Source of the DNA: JBFMFE01 sp040752295
Lineage (GTDB): Bacteria > UBP15 > UBA6099 > JBFMBQ01
Direction: 5' to 3'
Assembly: GCA_040752295.1 (NCBI GenBank)
Contig: JBFMFE010000148.1
Coordinates: 1-5,222, forward strand
Length of the DNA stretch: 5,222 nt
This document shows positions 1 to 4,565 of this stretch, in pieces. Both the position numbers and the translations under genes were made by a program. Each line of letters begins with the position of its first letter. Position 1 is the stretch's first letter. The notes beneath the pieces were generated by a model. That model searched no databases and had not been told where the DNA came from. It worked only from the letters and a program-made list of their open reading frames with translations.

Positions 1-376
1 GGCAAGGTATGTCAATACATTTATTAAAATTTCATTTTTCAAATTAGAGACAACATTTGAAAGCAAAAAAAGATAAAAATATCAGATGCAAAGCCTCCTT
101 TTCTCAATCTTTCGGGGGTAAGTTGGGATTTACAGAAAAATTCCGGTCATGTCCCCGAAATTCTCCGATTTGCCGGCTGCATGATCAGTCATGGAGCCAT
201 AAGCAGGCTCCATCCCGGAGGATGGAGCCGGCGGTTTCCATCTTCACGGAGCGTAAGAGAGTACGGCAAGTCCATCTCGACCTTGCTAAAAATGCGAAAG
301 ACCGGTCAAAGGAAGATGTCAGTTTGTTCGGCAGGCGCCCGACCGCTGCCGCCTATCACCACGCGGCAGACAAAGC
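1..376. other. Spacer without a convincing gene
   Basis: Open frames cross this stretch on the plus strand, but their products are rich in Arg, Ser and Pro, match no family I recognise, and run on antisense through the protease remnant. The first 90 bases or so are clearly more AT-rich than the rest. They hold an 8-bp inverted repeat (TTTCAAAT at 37-44, ATTTGAAA at 55-62, 10-nt loop). This has no GC-rich stem and no U-tract placed as in an intrinsic terminator. The other structure is the hairpin pair at 191-229, listed separately. I see no tRNA or other known RNA gene. Confidence 0.6.
191..229. repeat. Two mutually exclusive hairpins (direct plus inverted repeat)
   Basis: ATGGAGCC occurs at 191-198 and again at 222-229, with its complement GGCTCCAT between them at 206-213. 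The central segment can pair with the left copy (8-bp stem, 7-nt loop) or with the right copy, where the stem extends to 10 perfect pairs (206-215 with 220-229) closed by a 4-nt loop. The two structures cannot form together. Neither strand has a U-run after the stem, so this is not a standard intrinsic terminator. No gene lies directly downstream on the plus strand. On the minus strand it lies about 150 bp beyond the end of the protease remnant. Confidence 0.75.
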
Positions 377-586
377 TCAGAGGACCATCGGGAGCGGTTT
401 CAATTCTCTTTTCAGCGGGTCCAGAACAAGACCGAGAGATTCGAGCGTGGTCGCTCCGAGGAGCGCGCTGTCTCCCGGTTCGCCGAATATGACGTCGGCG
501 ACTCCTACTTTTTCTCCGTACTTGAATGTTGAACGTGGATGCCCGCGCTCCCGGAAAACTGAGGTCTTTACACCAGATTCAAGCAT
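377..586 (-). pseudogene. C-terminal remnant of a clan AA aspartic protease
   Basis: The 69-residue frame ends with a stretch typical of the small retropepsin-like clan AA aspartic proteases of bacteria and archaea. From about residue 22 it reads KYGEKVGVADVIFGE, then GDSALLGATTLESLGLVLD, then a PLKRELKPLPMVL tail. Family members are usually about 110-130 residues and carry a catalytic Asp in a DTG motif in the N-terminal third. That half is missing: an in-frame TGA sits two codons before the only ATG, and I found no DTG-encoding segment in the upstream spacer. Residues 2-7 (LESGVK) resemble the LExLGIK segment that follows the active site in relatives, which would fit an internal deletion, but that is speculative. 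The family assignment comes from recognising the C-terminal motif. Loss of the active site makes peptidase function unlikely. Confidence 0.62.
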
Positions 587-604
587 AGATTTTCAGTTTT
601 TCGC

Positions 605-639
605 GATTTCCGATTTCCGAGCCGCGAGTTCCGAGCTCC
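605..639. repeat. Heptamer tandem array 1 (CCGANNN-like period)
   Basis: Five consecutive 7-bp units are visible: GATTTCC, GATTTCC, GAGCCGC, GAGTTCC, GAGCTCC. The first two are identical; the others keep GA at the start and mostly CC or C at the end. Read in the phase CCGANNN, the array matches the second heptamer array at 883-910. The function is unknown. It could be slippage-generated filler or part of a dispersed repeat family. Confidence 0.65.
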
Positions 640-857
640 GGTCGGGGGATAATTGTTACTGGGGTTTTACATTGATCTTTCCGTCCCGGTCAAGTTTCAG
701 AATGAGCGCGTTGCCGTTTTCGCGGTGAAAGGGGCGTACCTTTTTTCGGCGCCGGCAGCGGCGTTGCCTTTCCTAACCCGGACAAGCGGGAACAAAAAGG
801 GTCTTTTCTTCCGGGGTTCGTAACGTGTCCCTGCCCGTGTCCGTCCTTTCCGGGCAC

Positions 858-880
858 GCCTGCCTGACCGGCGGGCAGGC
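858..880. repeat. Palindromic repeat, CCTGCCTG family (copy 1)
   Basis: Arms GCCTGCC (858-864) and GGCAGGC (874-880) are perfect complements around a 9-nt loop. The CCTGCCTG core at 859-866 recurs at 5168-5175 inside the second palindrome near the right end, so both look like members of one dispersed repeat family. Both lie in spacers. Short palindromes of this general look are frequent in genomes of uncultivated bacteria; that is general recollection, not a database result. Confidence 0.65.
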
Positions 881-882
881 AC

Positions 883-910
883 ACCGTTTACCGATTACCG
901 ATCACCTATC
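883..910. repeat. Heptamer tandem array 2
   Basis: Four 7-bp units follow one another: ACCGTTT, ACCGATT, ACCGATC, ACCTATC. They start two bases after the palindrome at 858-880. Shifted by one base they read CCGTTTA, CCGATTA, CCGATCA, CCTATCG, the same CCGANNN period as the array at 605-639. No coding role is apparent. Confidence 0.65.
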
Positions 911-943
911 GTTCTTTCCGTGCACGTCTGTCTGCGTGCGGAC

Positions 944-982
944 ACGCACAGGGACGCACACGGGCACGCACACGGGCACGGG
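944..982. repeat. 12-bp tandem repeat ACGCACACGGGC
   Basis: Two identical 12-bp units occur at 954-965 and 966-977. They are preceded by a shortened unit ACGCACAGGG (944-953) and followed by a partial unit ACGGG (978-982). The ACACGGG within the units (958-964 and 970-976) is complementary to CCCGTGT at 834-840, and GGACACG at 940-946 is complementary to CGTGTCC at 824-830. The whole 824-982 stretch could therefore fold into a large imperfect stem enclosing the palindrome and the second heptamer array. Confidence 0.7.
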
Positions 983-988
983 TTTTCT

Positions 989-1037
989 GAAATCCTGCAT
1001 TCTTTTTTATAATCTTTGCCGTTTTGCGCAGGATTTC
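989..1037. repeat. 10-bp inverted repeat with a TATAAT in the loop
   Basis: GAAATCCTGC (989-998) and GCAGGATTTC (1028-1037) are perfect complements separated by 29 nt. The loop contains a run of six T and a plus-strand TATAAT at 1008-1013. The -35 position 17 bp upstream (985-990, TTCTGA) is poor, and no plus-strand gene follows, since the next coding sequence is antisense transaldolase. Neither side of the stem is followed by a U-tract. The element could be a promoter flanked by an operator-like repeat, or a terminal repeat of a small decayed element; I cannot tell which. Confidence 0.6.
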
Positions 1038-1061
1038 ACTTACAGGGTACTATTACCGACG

Positions 1062-1101
1062 CGGCTGCCGCGGCGGTGCGGCGCGGTTTGAAGGGCAGCC
1101 G
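1062..1101 (-). terminator. GC-rich stem just after transaldolase (possible 3' structure)
   Basis: CGGCTGCC (1062-1069) and GGCAGCCG (1094-1101) form an 8-bp inverted repeat starting 3 bp beyond the transaldolase stop codon. The loop is itself GC-rich and can pair further. On the transcribed minus strand it is not followed by a run of T, so it lacks the hallmark of an intrinsic terminator. It may instead be a 3'-end stabilising or pausing structure, or just a consequence of high GC content. Confidence 0.3.
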
Positions 1102-1104
1102 GCG

Positions 1105-1764
1105 CTATTTGTCGGGGAATTTCAGGTCGGCTTTTTTCCAGTCGTCGAGGAAGGCTTTGATGCCTTTGTCGGTGAGCGGGTGGTTGAAGAGTTTCATAAG
1201 GGTGTCGTAGGGGAGCGTGGCGACGTGGGCGCCTGCCTGGAGCGAGCGTATCACGTGGAGCGGTCCGCGGATGCTTGCGGAGATGACTTCGGCGGCGAAG
1301 CCGTAGCGTTCGATGAGGTCCACGGAGTCGGCGACGAGTTCGATGCCGTCGTGACCGGCGTCGTCGAGGCGCCCGACGAAGGGGCTGACGAATGCGGCGC
1401 CGGCGCGGCAGGCGAGGAATGCCTGGTTTAGGGAGAATACGAGCGTGACGTTTGTTTTAATCCCTTCGGCGGAGAGTGTCCTGACAGCCTTGAGTCCGTC
1501 TGGGGTGATGGGGACTTTGACGACGATGTTATTCGCCCATTTTGCCAGGATACGCGCCTCGCGGACGATTCCGTCCGCGTCCGTGCTGACGACTTCGGCG
1601 CTGACCGGACCGGGGACGATGCGGCAGATTTCGAGTATGAGGTCTTTGAATTCCCTTTTTTCCCTGGCGACGAGCGTGGGGTTGGTGGTGACGCCGTCGA
1701 GGAGTCCGAGGGCGGCGACCTCGCGGATGTGGTTCACGTTCGCGGTGTCGAGGAAGATTTTCAT
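1105..1764 (-). CDS. tal: Transaldolase, small TalC/FSA type
   Basis: This 219-residue protein has the full length expected for the short transaldolase/fructose-6-phosphate aldolase family, a cytosolic (beta/alpha)8 barrel that transfers a dihydroxyacetone unit between sugar phosphates through a lysine Schiff base. Visible landmarks are FLDTAN with Asp6, GVTTNPT with Asn28, VVKVPIT with the Schiff-base Lys83, NVTLVFS with Asn105 and Thr107, SPFVGR with Arg132, and SASIR with Ser164 and Arg166. Glu57 and Phe129 sit where true transaldolases have Glu and Phe, whereas E. coli FSA has Gln59 and Tyr131. That favours transaldolase over fructose-6-phosphate aldolase. The ATG is preceded by GGGGGGA (1770-1776) at 5 nt, a usable wobble-paired ribosome site. 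It lies 71 bp after the transketolase C subunit on the same strand, so it probably works in the non-oxidative pentose phosphate pathway with that enzyme. Confidence 0.95.
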   Translation of the reverse strand: MKIFLDTANVNHIREVAALGLLDGVTTNPTLVAREKREFKDLILEICRIVPGPVSAEVVSTDADGIVREARILAKWANNIVVKVPITPDGLKAVRTLSAEGIKTNVTLVFSLNQAFLACRAGAAFVSPFVGRLDDAGHDGIELVADSVDLIERYGFAAEVISASIRGPLHVIRSLQAGAHVATLPYDTLMKLFNHPLTDKGIKAFLDDWKKADLKFPDK

Positions 1765-1782
1765 GGCTGTCCCCCCGTGGGT

Positions 1783-1813
1783 ATTATATAAGATTTCCGG
1801 CTGGGGAGTTCAA
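1783..1813 (-). promoter_or_regulatory. Candidate promoter for transaldolase
   Basis: A perfect TATAAT (1783-1788) lies about 20 bp upstream of the transaldolase ATG. TTGAAC at 1808-1813 is the best -35 candidate, giving a long 19-bp spacer, or 17 bp if the overlapping TATATA (1785-1790) is used. The transcript would start close to the GGGGGGA ribosome site, leaving a leader of roughly 10-15 nt. Transaldolase could also be read through from the transketolase genes. Confidence 0.5.
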
Positions 1814-1835
1814 GGATTCACAAGGGCGGCGGCGG

Positions 1836-2771
1836 TCAGTCCATCCATCGCCTGACGAAATCGTATATGTGCTTTGCCGTGAGTCCGAAGTGTTCGAGGA
1901 GGGCGGAAGCGGGAGCGGAGAAGCAGAACTGGTCGGTGACGCCGATGCGGCGGACGGGGACGGGGAATTCTTCGGAGACGACCTCGGCGACGGCGCTGCC
2001 GAGTCCGCCGATAACGGAGTGTTCCTCGACGGTGAGTATGCGCCCGGTGTGTTCGGCGCATTGGACGATGAGGTCTCTGTCAATGGGCTTGATGGAGGAC
2101 ATGTTGACGACTGATGCCTGGATGCCGTGTTCGGCGAGCATATCGGCGGCGGAGAGAGCCGATGAGACCATGAGGCCGGCGGCTATGATGGAGAGGTGCG
2201 CGCCGTCCTTGAGGAGGGTGCCCTTACCGGGGTTGAAGCGGTGGTTTTCGTCGAAGATGACGGGGAATTTTTCCCTGCTCGTTCTGATGTAGACGGGGCC
2301 CTGGATTTCGAGGGATTTTTCGATCATTTTTTCGGTTTCGACGGCGTCGGCTGGGACGAGGACCATCATGTTGGGGAGTGCGCGCATGAGGGCGAGGTCC
2401 TCTGTCATCTGGTGGGAGGGGCCGTCCTCACCGACGGTGATGCCGCCGTGGCTGGCGACGATGCGGACGTTGAGGTTTGAGCGCGCGATGCCCTGTCGTA
2501 TCTGGTCGTAGGTTCTGCCTGCTGCGAAGACGGCGAATGTGGAGGCGAAGACGATTTTGCCGGTGGCGGCGAGTCCGGCGGCGATGCCCATCATGTTCTG
2601 TTCGGCGACGCCGGCGTTGAAGAAGCGGTGTGGGAAGTCGGCGCGGAACTTGGCGGTGCGCGTGGATTCCGAGAGGTCGGCGTCGAGGACGACGATGTTA
2701 TCGTGTGTCGCGCCGAGTCTTTTGAGGGCGGCGCCGTAGGCGTCGCGCGGGCTGATCATCGCGGTTTTCAT
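1836..2771 (-). CDS. Transketolase, C-terminal subunit (Pyr plus C domain)
   Basis: This 311-residue protein is the second half of a split transketolase, holding the pyrimidine-binding domain and the C-terminal domain. Landmarks are VVLDADL around residue 30, FFNAGVAEQNM with the cofactor-activating Glu57, ASTFAVFAAGRTYDQIR (76-92), GEDGPSHQ with His120, and YIRTSREKFP with Arg163. The C-terminal domain runs from about residue 190 and includes TVEEHSVIGGLG. The start is the ATG at 2771, which overlaps the TGA of the N subunit as ATGA and has GGAG at 2780-2783, 8 nt upstream. The frame stays open further upstream, but that part is an arginine-rich shadow of the N subunit. The chain should pair with the N subunit to form the thiamine diphosphate active site at the interface. 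Split transketolases are known in archaea and many bacteria. Substrate variants such as sulfo-sugar or apulose transketolases cannot be excluded, but the neighbouring transaldolase favours the pentose phosphate role. Confidence 0.95.
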   Translation of the reverse strand: MKTAMISPRDAYGAALKRLGATHDNIVVLDADLSESTRTAKFRADFPHRFFNAGVAEQNMMGIAAGLAATGKIVFASTFAVFAAGRTYDQIRQGIARSNLNVRIVASHGGITVGEDGPSHQMTEDLALMRALPNMMVLVPADAVETEKMIEKSLEIQGPVYIRTSREKFPVIFDENHRFNPGKGTLLKDGAHLSIIAAGLMVSSALSAADMLAEHGIQASVVNMSSIKPIDRDLIVQCAEHTGRILTVEEHSVIGGLGSAVAEVVSEEFPVPVRRIGVTDQFCFSAPASALLEHFGLTAKHIYDFVRRWMD

Positions 2772-3613
2772 GAGCCTCGCTCCAGTTCTTCGAGGGCGCG
2801 TTGTTTTTCGTCTGGACCGGGGGCGACGCCGTGGAAGTGAACGACGTTTTCCATGAACGAGACGCCCTTGCCCTTGACGGTGTGCGCGAGGACGAGGTGC
2901 GGGGTGTCCTTTTTCTTTTTCATCGTGAGGGCGGCGGCGAGTGAGGGGACGTGGTGACCATCGGTCTCGGTGACGCGCCAGCCGAAGGCTTTCCATTTTT
3001 TCGCGAGGGGTTCGAGGCGCATGACGTCTTCGGTTGCGCCGTCAATCTGGAGTCTGTTTCTGTCAATTATTCCGGTGAGGTTGTCGAGTTTGTAGTGAGC
3101 GGCGCTCATGGCGGCTTCCCAGATTTGACCCGAGTCCTGCTCGCCGTCGCCCATGAGGACGTAGGTGTGGAACCTTTTGCGGTCGAGCCTGGCGGCGAGG
3201 GCGACGCCGACGCCGAAGGAGAGACCCTGACCGAGCGAGCCGGTGGTCGCCTCGATACCGTGGGCGACGTCGCGGAGGGGGTGTCCTTCGAGGAAGCTGC
3301 CCTGTTTGCGGAGGTTTTTCAGTTCAGCGGCGGGGAAGTAGCCGCATTCGGCGAGCGCGGCGTAGAGGGCGGGGACGGCGTGCCCCTTGCTGAGTATGAA
3401 GCGGTCGCGGTTTTTCCATGCCGGGTTGCCGGGTTTGTGTTTCATGACGTGGAAGAAGAGGACGGTGATGATGTCGGCGGCGGAGAGCGAGCCGCCTGGG
3501 TGCCCGGAGCCGGCTTCGGCGAGCATCTCGACGACGTGTCGGCGGATGGAACGCGCCTTGTCGGCGAGGGAGCGGAATTCGTCTTCGGAGAGGGAGGGCG
3601 GCTTTTTTGCCAC
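2768..3613 (-). CDS. Transketolase, N-terminal subunit (thiamine diphosphate domain)
   Basis: This 281-residue protein is the N-terminal half of a split transketolase, which moves two-carbon ketol units between sugar phosphates using thiamine diphosphate and a divalent metal. Landmarks are GSGHPGGSLS with His38, LSKGHA with His78, GHPLRD with His111, TTGSLGQGLS (123-132), and the cofactor motif starting at GDGE (155-158) and ending at Asn186 in DRNRLQID. AHTVKGKGVSFME (243-255) and VVHFHGVAP close the domain. The start codon is GTG at 3613. It is the only usable start, since an in-frame TAA lies at 3626-3628. No Shine-Dalgarno sequence precedes it; the upstream bases are pyrimidine-rich (CTCCCTCC). 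A near-consensus promoter places the transcript start only a few bases before the GTG, so the mRNA may be leaderless or nearly so. The ATGA overlap with the C subunit suggests coupled translation. Confidence 0.95.
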   Translation of the reverse strand: MAKKPPSLSEDEFRSLADKARSIRRHVVEMLAEAGSGHPGGSLSAADIITVLFFHVMKHKPGNPAWKNRDRFILSKGHAVPALYAALAECGYFPAAELKNLRKQGSFLEGHPLRDVAHGIEATTGSLGQGLSFGVGVALAARLDRKRFHTYVLMGDGEQDSGQIWEAAMSAAHYKLDNLTGIIDRNRLQIDGATEDVMRLEPLAKKWKAFGWRVTETDGHHVPSLAAALTMKKKKDTPHLVLAHTVKGKGVSFMENVVHFHGVAPGPDEKQRALEELERGS

Positions 3614-3624
3614 TATGGAGGGAG

Positions 3625-3652
3625 ATTATACCACCGGCGTGAAGGGTTTAAA
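3625..3652 (-). promoter_or_regulatory. Promoter of the transketolase genes, possibly leaderless
   Basis: Minus-strand TTTAAA (3647-3652), a 16-bp spacer and a perfect TATAAT (3625-3630) form a good sigma70-type promoter. The -10 box ends 11 nt before the GTG start codon, so transcription beginning 6-9 nt after it would leave a leader of only about 2-5 nt. The in-frame TAA at 3626-3628 lies within the -10 box and excludes a longer N-terminus. Confidence 0.65.
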
Positions 3653-3699
3653 CATCATTTCAGCGAAAGAGGGGGCTGCCGGGGGGCTTATGAGGACCA

Positions 3700-3732
3700 G
3701 TCCGACACGTGGGGCTGTTGGACCCGTCGGAC
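3700..3732. repeat. Inverted repeat between rpmA and the transketolase genes
   Basis: GTCCGAC (3700-3706) and GTCGGAC (3726-3732) are perfect 7-bp complements around 19 nt, in the 155-bp gap downstream of rpmA. In the minus-strand transcript a T-run (rc of 3743-3748) lies before the stem rather than after it, so it does not look like an intrinsic terminator for rpmA. It lies about 50 bp upstream of the transketolase -35 box and could be a regulator site, although the 19-nt centre is long for a simple operator. Confidence 0.4.
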
Positions 3733-3768
3733 ACTAAAAGGCAAAAAATCCGCGGCTGTGGTGGGTGG

Positions 3769-4023
3769 TCAGAGAGGGACGACGCTTATCCTGCGCTTTG
3801 ATCTTCCGGCGCTTTCGAAGACCACGCGACCGGCGGCGAGCGCGAAGAGCGTGAAGTCCCTGCCCATGCCGACGTTGTCGCCGGGGAGGAACCTGGAACC
3901 GCGCTGACGGACGATGATGTGCCCCGGCTGGACTGCCTGTCCGCCGAAGCGTTTCACGCCGAGCATTTTGGGGTTGCTGTCCCTGCCGTTGCTCGAGCTG
4001 CCCTGTCCTTTTTTATGAGCCAT
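3769..4023 (-). CDS. rpmA: 50S ribosomal protein bL27
   Basis: This 84-residue protein is a full-length bL27, the large-subunit protein whose N-terminus reaches the peptidyl transferase centre. It begins MAHKKGQGSSSNGRDSNPK and contains FGGQAVQPG and the family signature GHIIVRQRG followed by five residues and a Gly (34-48). It has the direct MAHKK start, without the extra leader that Firmicutes bL27 removes by proteolysis. The ATG lies inside the end of rplU (11-bp overlap) and is preceded by GAGGTG at 4031-4036 with 7-nt spacing, so it is probably coupled to rplU. The common partner obgE does not follow; the next genes are transketolase subunits. Confidence 0.98.
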   Translation of the reverse strand: MAHKKGQGSSSNGRDSNPKMLGVKRFGGQAVQPGHIIVRQRGSRFLPGDNVGMGRDFTLFALAAGRVVFESAGRSKRRISVVPL

Positions 4024-4438
4024 TGGCGTTCACCTCTTTTTGAGGGGCGGGTGGTTTCCCGTCGTCGGGGTCCGCTTTTTTCTCCGCGTCGGCGGGGGCG
4101 GACTTCACCTTTTTCTCCGCGTTATCGGGCGCGGTTATTTTTTCGACGCGGATGAGGGAGAAATCCTGCCTGTGTCCCCGGGTCACCCGCACGCGTTTTT
4201 TCGGTTTGTACTTGAAGACGACGATCTTGGGGTTTTTGCCGTGCGAGAGGACCTGGGCGTGGACCGAGGCACCAGCCACGTGTGGGGTTCCGAAGAGGGA
4301 ATCGCCGCCGTCGAGGAGCGCGAGCACCGAGTTGATCGCGACGGTCTCGCCTTCCCCGGCGTCGAGGCGGTCCACCTTCAGTGTTTCGCCCGTGGAGACA
4401 ATGTGCTGTCTTCCGCCGATTTCAACGATAGCCTGCAT
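4013..4438 (-). CDS. rplU: 50S ribosomal protein bL21 with a charged C-terminal tail
   Basis: This 141-residue protein is bL21, an early-binding 23S rRNA protein of the large subunit. The core (1-102) starts MQAIVEIGGRQHIVSTGETL and carries the RNA-binding signature FKYKPKKRVRVTRGHRQDFS (75-94). About 40 further residues form a Lys, Ala, Pro and Asp-rich tail of low complexity in which APDNAEKK (103-110) is echoed by APADAEKK (114-121). At the DNA level a 12-bp identity repeats 33 bp apart (4077-4088 and 4110-4121). The core alone is the usual family length, so the tail is an extension. The start at 4438 is supported by GGAGGG (4446-4451) at 7-nt spacing and by the promoter just upstream. A longer in-frame reading to 4666 would run through that promoter and is rejected. 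Confidence 0.97.
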   Translation of the reverse strand: MQAIVEIGGRQHIVSTGETLKVDRLDAGEGETVAINSVLALLDGGDSLFGTPHVAGASVHAQVLSHGKNPKIVVFKYKPKKRVRVTRGHRQDFSLIRVEKITAPDNAEKKVKSAPADAEKKADPDDGKPPAPQKEVNANGS

Positions 4439-4468
4439 GACGTTTCCCTCCGCACATGACAGGAAGGC

Positions 4469-4497
4469 ATTATATCGCGCCGGTCGTTGGATTTCAA
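4469..4497 (-). promoter_or_regulatory. Strong promoter of rplU-rpmA
   Basis: Minus-strand TTGAAA (4492-4497), a 17-bp spacer and TATAAT (4469-4474) match the sigma70 consensus at 11 of 12 positions with ideal spacing. The transcript should start near 4462, giving a leader of about 25 nt that contains the GGAGGG ribosome site. This is the strongest promoter in the window, as suits ribosomal protein genes. Confidence 0.85.
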
Positions 4498-4565
4498 GGG
4501 GGCTGGCGAGAACGGGCTTTTCATCTTCCCGCCTTTCTCCGCCGGGGCAGTCTTCCTTCGCGCGA

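Larger units (their letters stand above)
587..1104. other. Repeat-rich intergenic spacer
   Basis: About 520 bases lie between the protease remnant and the 3' end of transaldolase. Frames in both directions are short and of odd composition. Almost half of the stretch consists of small repeats listed separately: 7-bp arrays (605-639 and 883-910), a palindrome (858-880), a 12-bp tandem repeat (944-982), a 10-bp inverted repeat (989-1037) and a GC-rich inverted repeat (1062-1101). One minus-strand frame at 656-772 ends in a protein-like tail but has no start codon (see findings). I see no RNA gene. Confidence 0.6.

Noticed and set aside
37..62. AT-rich inverted repeat TTTCAAAT/ATTTGAAA as a terminator
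   Set aside because: The stem has one G-C pair and neither side has a properly placed U-tract. Such pairs are common by chance in AT-rich DNA.
75..110. Minus-strand AGGAGG followed by a tiny TTG-started hydrophobic peptide of about 15 codons
   Set aside because: The spacing to the TTG is too short, the peptide is tiny, and nothing else supports translation.
221..420. Plus-strand segment reading MEPAVSIFTERKRVRQVHLD and onward
   Set aside because: Locally protein-like, but it lies within the same long frame, starts inside the hairpin pair, has no ribosome site and matches no family I know.
57..728. Plus-strand open frame of 223 codons through the left spacer
   Set aside because: The product is Ser/Arg/Pro-rich with no recognisable motif, and it runs antisense through the protease remnant and the heptamer array. 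It has no ribosome site.
2772..2996. Upstream extension of the transketolase C subunit
   Set aside because: The added 75 residues are an arginine-rich frame-shifted shadow of the N subunit. The ATGA overlap with a GGAG site gives the natural start.
2951..3907. Long plus-strand open frame opposite the transketolase N subunit and rpmA end
   Set aside because: It is antisense to a strongly supported gene, rich in Gly, Glu and Val as expected from complementing GC-rich codons, and resembles no family. The same applies to the other long plus-strand frames across 1016-4613.
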